From positions 28,075,169 through 28,139,168 of the forward strand of contig CM055886.1 of assembly GCA_029582165.1 (NCBI GenBank): a DNA stretch of 64,000 nt. Direction: 5' to 3'. Shown in pieces: positions 57,618 to 64,000 of this stretch (position 1 is the stretch's first letter; every line of letters starts with the position of its first letter). The DNA comes from Portulaca oleracea (Eukaryota > Streptophyta > Magnoliopsida > Caryophyllales > Portulacaceae). Under the pieces are notes generated by a model. The model did no database searches. It was given only the letters and a program-made list of their open reading frames with translations, and was not told the DNA's origin. A program made the position numbers and the translations under genes.

Positions 57618-59082
57618 ATGTTAATTTTATGAAAAATAAGACATGAAAATTGTGTCTTCCCCAAAATCTATAATAGCGCTAGATTTGGCAGAAAGTGACC
57701 GACCCGATTTTGAACATGATTTCTCGACCTGAACCCGAAAAGTAAACGAATCTGAAAAAACCAAAAATTTAGCAGGGTTGAAATGACCTGAACCCGAAAT
57801 CACCCGACCCATTTATCAAATCAATAAAAACTAACAATTTATGTACAATTATCATACTCTTTTACTATTTCAACTTTCCAGTTTTGTACTTTTTTACTCT
57901 TAATTATAGTTTTTATTCACCAAAATATATCATATTAGAGACGTACACACTGCACTCATTTGCCTTTGTTCTTTTTTATAATGGTGAGTTAGAGACAGAT
58001 AACAAGGTAAAATATTTTTAGTGATAAAAAGGGGCATTCAATAACGAAAAAGATTGAATAATCAATTTATGTTCAATAACTCTAAGTAGTACTAGGATGG
58101 TTATGAGTGTATCTAGTATCTACTTGTAAAAATGAGATTTCAAGGAGATGTAGTGGATAACGCACTGGTTGGATAGTTGGAGGTCATTCAGTGAAACTAT
58201 TTAGCTTCTAAAAAGCAATGATCTATCTTGTAGGCTCACTAACATCACCAATATATAGGTCTTGTTGATATATTGTGGCGATGGAACTTGGCACGTAATG
58301 GTAGATTACGTAGCTAGGCATCATCGACTAATTACAATAAGTTTTATTAGTTATAAGTAACTGAGAAAATGGGCGGTTATGACCCATAAAACCGACCAAA
58401 ACAGACCATCAAAACCGGAATGCACTCGACCCACATTTATCTAAACCTAGTATACACTCGGCCCGTATTGACCGAAACCTGGTATACACCTGGCCAAAAC
58501 TGACCCGCTTGCCTGAATTGATAGATCTATACAGCGCTCTTATTACATAAGAGTTGGAGAACTACCCTGTCTTCTAAGTTTTTGGCAAAAATTAAAATGT
58601 TAGTTGTTAGAATTGTTCCCTAAAATCGCTTTGATTGATCGCATGATTTGCTTCCTAATTTTGTTAGGAAATTATTCAATTTCTTTGCTTCTCTTCTACA
58701 AGAACTTCCAAAGTGATCAGTTGTGACCAAAATACTTTTCTTTGCTTCTCTTCTACTTGAACTTCTAAAGTGAACTCGAACCTATGATGGTGAAAGATAG
58801 GCTCGAGTCTGCCCCTGGAGTTATTATCTCCAATGCCGATCTGCCACGTTGACCTTAGGGGACCTCAAAAATGGCCCACGAGCCCACAAAAGGGTTGGTC
58901 GGCTCAAGTTCAAAGGCCTATACATACTTTGAAAGCGAGAGTATGTCTTAGGTCCAAGCCTTGACCCAACTTGTCTCTGAGATGCTCGAGAATTCAACCC
59001 CGTCCGTCAATAGTTTCCGGGTGAGGCCCGAATCATCATCCCCTTCTTGAGAAGGACTAGCCCTCAAGTATACATCATCGTC
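57618..59082. other. Intergenic stretch up to the Ty3 fragment
   Basis: 57690-57810 and 58380-58520 carry GACCCGA/ACCTGAACCCGAAA words like those at 13790-14010. 58790-59080 continues the C-terminal side of the Ty3 element beyond its stop codon (CTTGAGAAGGACTAGCC and neighbours). No gene recognised. Confidence 0.4.
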
Positions 59083-60995
59083 TTACTTTAAGTAGGGTGT
59101 AAGGTCTCCTACATTGAAGGTAGAAGAGATATAGCTCATGTCATCCGGTAAGTCAATTTTGTAGGCATTCTCATTCACCTTGGCCAACACTTTGAAAGGT
59201 CTCTCCCTTGTTGGCATCAACTTGTTCTTTCTCTTGGAAGGAAGCCTCACCTTATGAAGATGCAACCGCAAAAGATCGTACGACTTAGGAATACACCTTG
59301 CGGTGCTTGTCAAGCGAGCCTTGTAAAGTCCATTGATCCTTTCGATGCAAGCCCTCATTTTTTGATGTGCTTCTTCATCTCCCGGGCCTTAGACTCAGCT
59401 TCAACACTAACTCCCGCTTCATTGGGGAGCACAACGAGGTCATTGAGAGTAAAGGGGGTTCGACCCCTAGAAAGCTTCAAAAGGAGACACCCTAGTAGCA
59501 TGAGATGCAGCTTTGTTGTAGGCTAACTCAATTAAAGGAAGCCTCAAATCGCACTTTTGCACATTGTTCTTATTAACATTTCTCAACAAGATGCCCACCA
59601 TCCTATTCACCACCTCGATTTGGCCATTATTTTGAAGGCGATAGGATGTGCTAAATAGAATTTTGATTCCCATGAGCTTCCCCAAGATCCTCCAAAAATG
59701 ACCAATGAACTTAGAATCTCGATCTGACGTGATATATGCTCCCGGGAATACCATGAAGTCGAACGACTTCTCGGAAGTAAAAATGAGCAAAGTGGTCGGC
59801 ATCGTCGACCTTTGTGCATGATAAAAAATGAGCCATCTTCGAAAAGCGGTCAACCACCGTTAGATTTGCATCCTTGCTTCGAGCGGTCTTAGGCAACGCG
59901 ACGACAGAATCCATACCTACGTCCTCCCATGGAGCTTGGGGAACAGAGAGGGGAGTATAAAGGACTTGGTGGAATCGTCTTTTAGCTTGGTGACAAGCCA
60001 CACGCTGAGATACCACATCGTGCAAGTCTTTGGTCATACCCGACCAAGTGTTCCTTCAACATGTCGACCATCTTTTTCATCCCAAATTGTCCCGCTAAAC
60101 TGTTACCATACACATCTTGCACCAATTTTCTCATGGGGCTTTTGGACACACACAACTTGTTACCCTGAAACAAAAAAAAAAAAAAAAACCCATCTTGGAT
60201 CATAAAAGGAGGCTTGGGAGTAAAGCTCTCACCTAAGTAGGGAGCAAGGTCGAGATCTTCCGTATAATATTCGCAGAGACAAGAGAATCCCAAAACCTTT
60301 TCTTCAATTAAAGACAATAAAGTATACCTCCTTGATAAGGCATCGACCGCTACATTTGAGCTCCCCTTCTTATGTTTTGCCATGAAATTAAAGACTAGAG
60401 GAACTCGACCCACTTGGCATGCCTTGCATTCAACTTGTTTTGTCCACTCAAATGTTTCAATGCCTCGTGATCTGAATGTAGAAAAAACTCCTTGGGTCTC
60501 AAATAATGGGATCAACGATCAAGAATTCTCACCATAGCATAGAACTCTTTATCAGACGTACTATATATAGTTGAGTTGAGACCTATTGAGTTTCGCACTA
60601 ACGTAGGGAATCAACCTCTTGTCATGCATTAACATCGCTACAATGCCAACTCCGCAAGCATTGCACTCCATTTCAAAAAGATGATCAAAATTCGGTAATG
60701 CCAAAACGAGAGCACTAGAGAATTTATACTTAAGAGCTTTGAAGGCCGATTGAACCTTAGGAGTCCAAGTGAAGACTCTCTTCTTCATACACTCCGTGAT
60801 TGTCCTTGTTAAAGTTGAAAAATGCCTAATGAACTGACAATAAAAGGAGGCGAGACCTTGGAAGCCTCGAACCTCAATGATAGTAGTCGGTGTAGGCCAT
60901 GACTTGATCGATTCCACCTTTGACTCATCCATATAAATGTCATCTCAAGACACCACATACCCTACGAAAGTACCCTTAAGGGAGAAAAAGGACAG
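59083..60995 (-). pseudogene. Ty3-type LTR retrotransposon pol fragment (RT end, RNase H, integrase)
   Basis: Minus-strand reading starts near 60995, in the last part of reverse transcriptase (FVGYVVS-like), with MDESKVESIKSWPTP at 60932. RNase H follows: FEMECNACGVGIVAMLMHD, KLNRSQLNY at 60565, and VDALSRRYTLLSLIEE at about 60330. The integrase zinc-binding part comes next (RKLVQDVYGNSLAGQFGMKK), then the catalytic core with CHQAKRRFHQVLYTPLSVPQ, SDRDSKFIGHFW and YRLQNNGQIEVVNRM. The C-terminal part is RLPSKRKNKLMPTRERPFKV and ends FNVGDLTPYLK at a stop at 59083. Frames change several times, and a run of A/T near 60170-60190 disrupts one join. The catalytic YxDD part of RT, protease, gag and both LTRs are absent. 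5'-truncated and dead. Confidence 0.9.
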
Positions 60996-61021
60996 CTTTT
61001 GGATGGGTTCTATCCCCATGG

Positions 61022-61275
61022 GCTCCTCAGTTGTTCAAATTAGTCAATATAATCAAATTCCAGGATGATTAGATGGATATAAACCAATGGATCGTTGTTA
61101 TATTCTTTATATGTGCGAACTAAACCTCTAGCAGAACTTGAAGACACCATTCTAGGAAAACAAAGTAAGAGATTGAACGTCAATCAAGAAGGAATATGAG
61201 AAAGAAAAACATAGATTAGAATCAATAAGAAATTTTCAAGATCAATCTCTATGACGTAGGCTCTGATATCACATG
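61022..61275 (-). mobile_element. Copia-type 5' fragment: primer site, leader and gag start
   Basis: On the minus strand TGATATCAGAGC (61271-61260) matches the initiator tRNA-Met site TGGTATCAGAGC with one mismatch. A leader follows, then ATG at 61150 opening VSSSSARGLVRTYKEYNNDP. That N-terminus is of the kind found in plant Copia gag proteins. The reading breaks off near 61035, next to the Ty3 fragment. An LTR should start at 61274 (TGAAAAAACATAAACT) and run right for a few hundred bases; I could not fix its end. Confidence 0.55.
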
Positions 61276-62345
61276 AAAAAACATAAACTATGACGAGAAA
61301 AAAAATGTACATCAGAGTATCATTCAATAAGGTATTACTACAGAATATGAGGAAGAGGGAAGTACATATATAGTGAAGGAAATTACCAAAGAAGCGGTAG
61401 TCAAGTACTAACTATCCCCATCATACAACCTTCATACCTAGAAGCAAAAATTTCCCATTATATGGAAATTGTGGGGTTGGTGGTCATGCCTGTCATGGAT
61501 ATAATTTGATATCTCCCCTCGTTGGTCTGTAAAACTTACTGATAATTATCTCTAAGATAAGAGTCCAATAAACAACCAAATTTAACTGAAGTTAAAAAAT
61601 AAAACTAAAGAAAACAACACGGAAAGCTGTAACAATCCTTATGAAAGCCAAGGAAACTAATGACAAGGAGGTTAACTAATCAGCAATTTGATAATATCCT
61701 TCATACAACCCTCGTTGACTTCTCTTAAACATTGATACTATTAACCAGTGATCTTAATTAATCTCTTAATACAACTTTTAATATCGGTCATCTAACTATC
61801 CCTAAACTAAATTGAAAATACTAAAACATAGGCAACATTGACGGTGGAGTGATGAAGTCATGCATGCATAAAAAGACATTGATTACCCAAAAAATGATAA
61901 GGACAATTAGCACATGTCTTAATCCCATCTTAATTAAAACCCCCCTGTAGCTAATCAAAATCCCCCCTTCCGTCACTCAAACACGCACCCACGAAATTTC
62001 CAGTCACGTGCTTCTCTTTCTTACTTAGCTCACTCAACCCCAAACACACATTCATCAAAGCCGCCTTGTTTCTTCATAACACATAACTCCTCCAATTACT
62101 CCAATTTGCCAACATTCATAAATATTATTGGTTACTTTCCATGTTTAATTTTAATTTATGAAAAAAAAGGGAAAATAGTTGGAACGATATATCAATGTTC
62201 CGTATAATGGTGTCCAGGAGCAGCATAAATGGAACTTGATGTTCGCTTATCATCAAAATCTGTCTATTTTTTCTGCTACTTTTTCTCTCTCCTAGAAACT
62301 TCCCATTTTCTTCCTTCTTTGTTTTTCGAAGTTAGGGAGACAGAC
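61276..62345 (+). other. Possible Copia LTR, then upstream region and leader of the SPL8-type gene
   Basis: 61276 to about 61500 is probably LTR sequence. 61500-61900 is unassigned. Nearer the gene, 61950-62100 is C-rich with CCCCTTCCGTCACTCAAACAC. A CT-rich leader (62260-62330) precedes the start codon. An in-frame ATG at 62229 opens 39 extra codons. Confidence 0.4.
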
Positions 62346-64000
62346 ATGTTAGGGTACGAGTGGGGTACTCATTCATCTTCTCCTCCTCCCCAGCTCATCA
62401 TCACCGACGACATCAATCATGATCCTTCTTCTTCCTCCTCCTCCGCCCATCACCACCACCGTCAGATCTTCCATGATCTATACTCCGCCCCGTGCACCTT
62501 CCCGCACGATAACGACCCACCTCATCCTCCGCCTTCCACCTCCGCAGCTTTCTCTCTCTACAACTTCCCAACCACCGCCGACCACCACCAGCAGACGGGG
62601 TTGTTCCAGGACCCACGCGCCTTCTCCGGGGCGTCGTACTCGCCGGCTCCGCCGCCGATGGTGTCCTTCGACGCTTTCCCGGCGGCGGGGGGAGGGTACC
62701 CGGTGCTGGTGCCGAAGGCTGAGCCGGAGTATGCGAGCAGGATTGGGCTGAATTTGGGTGGCAGGACGTACTTCGCGACGGACGACGACCTCGTGAGCCG
62801 CCTGTACCGGCGGTCGAGGCCGGCGGAGGCGCTGAACTCGCCGAAGTGCCAGGCGGAGGGGTGTAATGCTGACCTCAGCAACGCCAAGCACTACCACCGC
62901 AGGCACAAGGTGTGCGAGTTTCACTCCAAGGCGTCCACCGTCATCGCCGCCGGACTCACCCAGCGCTTCTGCCAGCAGTGCAGCCGGTAATGAAATTCAT
63001 TTTCTTTTTATTTTTGAACTTTTCGGAGGTTACGATTTTACCCTCGTGTTAGCCCCCCAATTACGGCCAATGATTGGGGTGGGATTCAGCGAAATTGGCA
63101 TGCCGTACGATTTGAATCCCGAGGGCAAATTTGTCCGGTTGGTGGGGTGTAAAATGATTTTTTAAAATTCTTTCAAGTACCCCCTTCGTTTTCTGATCAG
63201 TATTTGTCGTTGCTACAGGTGGGTATGTAAGCTAAAAACTTTATTAATTATAATCACTAATTATTTAATATTTAATATTTAACATATAAATTATAACATA
63301 TTAAACCATAAAATTATTATCATTAAGCATTTAATGAAATATTTCATTTTGATATTCTTGTATATTATTTTTAAATATATTATATCAGTATATTAGAGTG
63401 ATATGTTAGAAGTTAATACGCGCTAAGCTACTAGTAAGCTAGGGTTTAGGACAGTTAAGAATTCAGTTATGGGACATTATATGACGGATTTGCCCTTGTT
63501 GGATGAAACTAACTACAGGTTCCACCAGCTGTCGGAATTTGATAACGGAAAGAGAAGCTGCCGGAAGAGATTGGCTGATCACAACCGTCGGAGAAGAAAG
63601 TCAAACCAAACCAACGCTCATGATCATCGGACTTCCTGTCACTCCGAAAATGCTCGGAATTCACCTTCACAAAGTGTTCAAAGTACTTCAATTCCTTGCT
63701 TTCATTTTCCTCCCATCATTTAATTACTAATATCAACATTTTCTTCTCTCTTATCTAAAATAAACATAAAACAGTGTCGTAAACGATGTCTTGAAATTTT
63801 CATTTTCTAAAAACGATTATAAATATGAGACCGAGGCAGTGTTACATTACACAAAATCAAATTAGTCATAACTTTTAAATAAAATTCTTGTATGAATTAT
63901 AAAGAATTATTAAAAATGCGAGTGTGTAATTTTTCAGGGTCTCCGACAGATTCAGGAGCGAACTCATCGTCATCGGTGACGGTGGCAATGTCACCACCCC
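62346..64000 (+). CDS. SPL8: SPL8-type SBP-box transcription factor, 5' part
   Basis: Exon 1 is 62346-62986 and exon 2 starts at 63519. Exon 2 ends at 63673 or 63682, because two GT donors keep the same phase. Exon 3 starts at 63938 and is cut by the window edge. ATG 62346 is chosen because MLGYEW matches the start of Arabidopsis SPL8 (MLDYEW); the in-frame ATG at 62229 would add 39 residues. His-, Ser- and Pro-rich stretches fill residues 10-120. The segment [20 protein letters not shown] with [17 protein letters not shown] that follows is typical of SPL8. The SBP domain has both zinc sites: CQAEGC, the [12 protein letters not shown] block, CQQC and [14 protein letters not shown]. It also has the overlapping nuclear signal [12 protein letters not shown], and the intron splits the second zinc site as in SPL genes. 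SPL8 binds GTAC-core DNA and acts in anther, gibberellin and trichome development in Arabidopsis. It is not a miR156 target there, and no such site is seen in the visible part. Confidence 0.9.
62987..63518 (+). other. Intron 1 of the SPL8-type gene
   Basis: GT at 62987 and TACAG at 63514-63518. 63176-63215 (ACCCCCTTCGTTTTCTGATC, TATTTGTCG) looks like one end of a Stowaway MITE without a partner. The rest is AT-rich. Confidence 0.6.

Noticed and set aside
62413..62924. Minus-strand and other-frame ORFs over SPL8 exon 1
   Set aside because: They are shadows of the GC-rich SBP-box exon.

Overview
The window is nuclear DNA of a flowering plant, most likely a eudicot. It is AT-rich, the host genes have GT-AG introns, and most of the sequence is layered plant transposons. 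I could not identify the species. Two host genes are clear. One is a complete seven-exon cytosolic NAD-malate dehydrogenase gene at 11210-13510 (+). The other is the 5' part of an SPL8-type SBP-box transcription factor gene that starts at 62346 (+) and runs off the right edge. I see no bacterial genes, CRISPR array, rRNA gene or complete tRNA gene.

Layout from left to right. 1-7542 is a minus-strand Athila-type (Ty3) LTR retrotransposon. It has an LTR, a tRNA-Asp primer binding site, a broken gag-protease and an intact ORF in the env position, but no reverse transcriptase or integrase. 8653-10246 is a hAT-like element and 10302-10703 a MITE. Next come the malate dehydrogenase gene, a hAT-type MITE (14177-14641), a palindromic element with Helitron-like ends (15672-16328), and a long-TIR element that has captured the first exon of a clavaminate synthase-like (TfdA-family) gene (16433-17636). 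19.6-27.5 kb is a field of MITEs and segmental duplications that includes a 2.15-kb Helitron (24974-27126).

27700-33677 is a complete-ended CACTA (En/Spm) element. It carries a decayed TNP2 transposase and a Transposase_24-type gene, and it sits inside a 251-bp Harbinger-type MITE. 35.3-42.7 kb holds a TRIM-like LTR element, a foldback CACTA MITE, Stowaways and more Harbinger-type MITEs. 42686-50193 is a Mutator-like element with an 8-bp target duplication. It carries two divergent genes, a MULE transposase with an OTU-type protease domain (-) and a plant mobile domain gene (+), both decayed. 50.2-57.7 kb is again MITE-rich, with nested insertions and a solo LTR. 59083-60995 is a 5'-truncated Ty3 pol fragment that abuts a Copia-type fragment (61022 to about 61275). 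The SPL8 gene closes the window.

The most informative observation is that local duplications preserve empty sites. One copy of a duplicated segment carries a Stowaway and lacks the Helitron, and the other copy carries the Helitron and lacks the Stowaway. A nearby tandem duplicate also preserves the empty site of the MITE into which the CACTA element later jumped. The order of events can therefore be read within one window. One family of 213-320 bp Harbinger-like MITEs, with TIRs resembling GGCCCTGTTCTTTT, has about a dozen copies here, nearly all with recognisable 3-bp target duplications.
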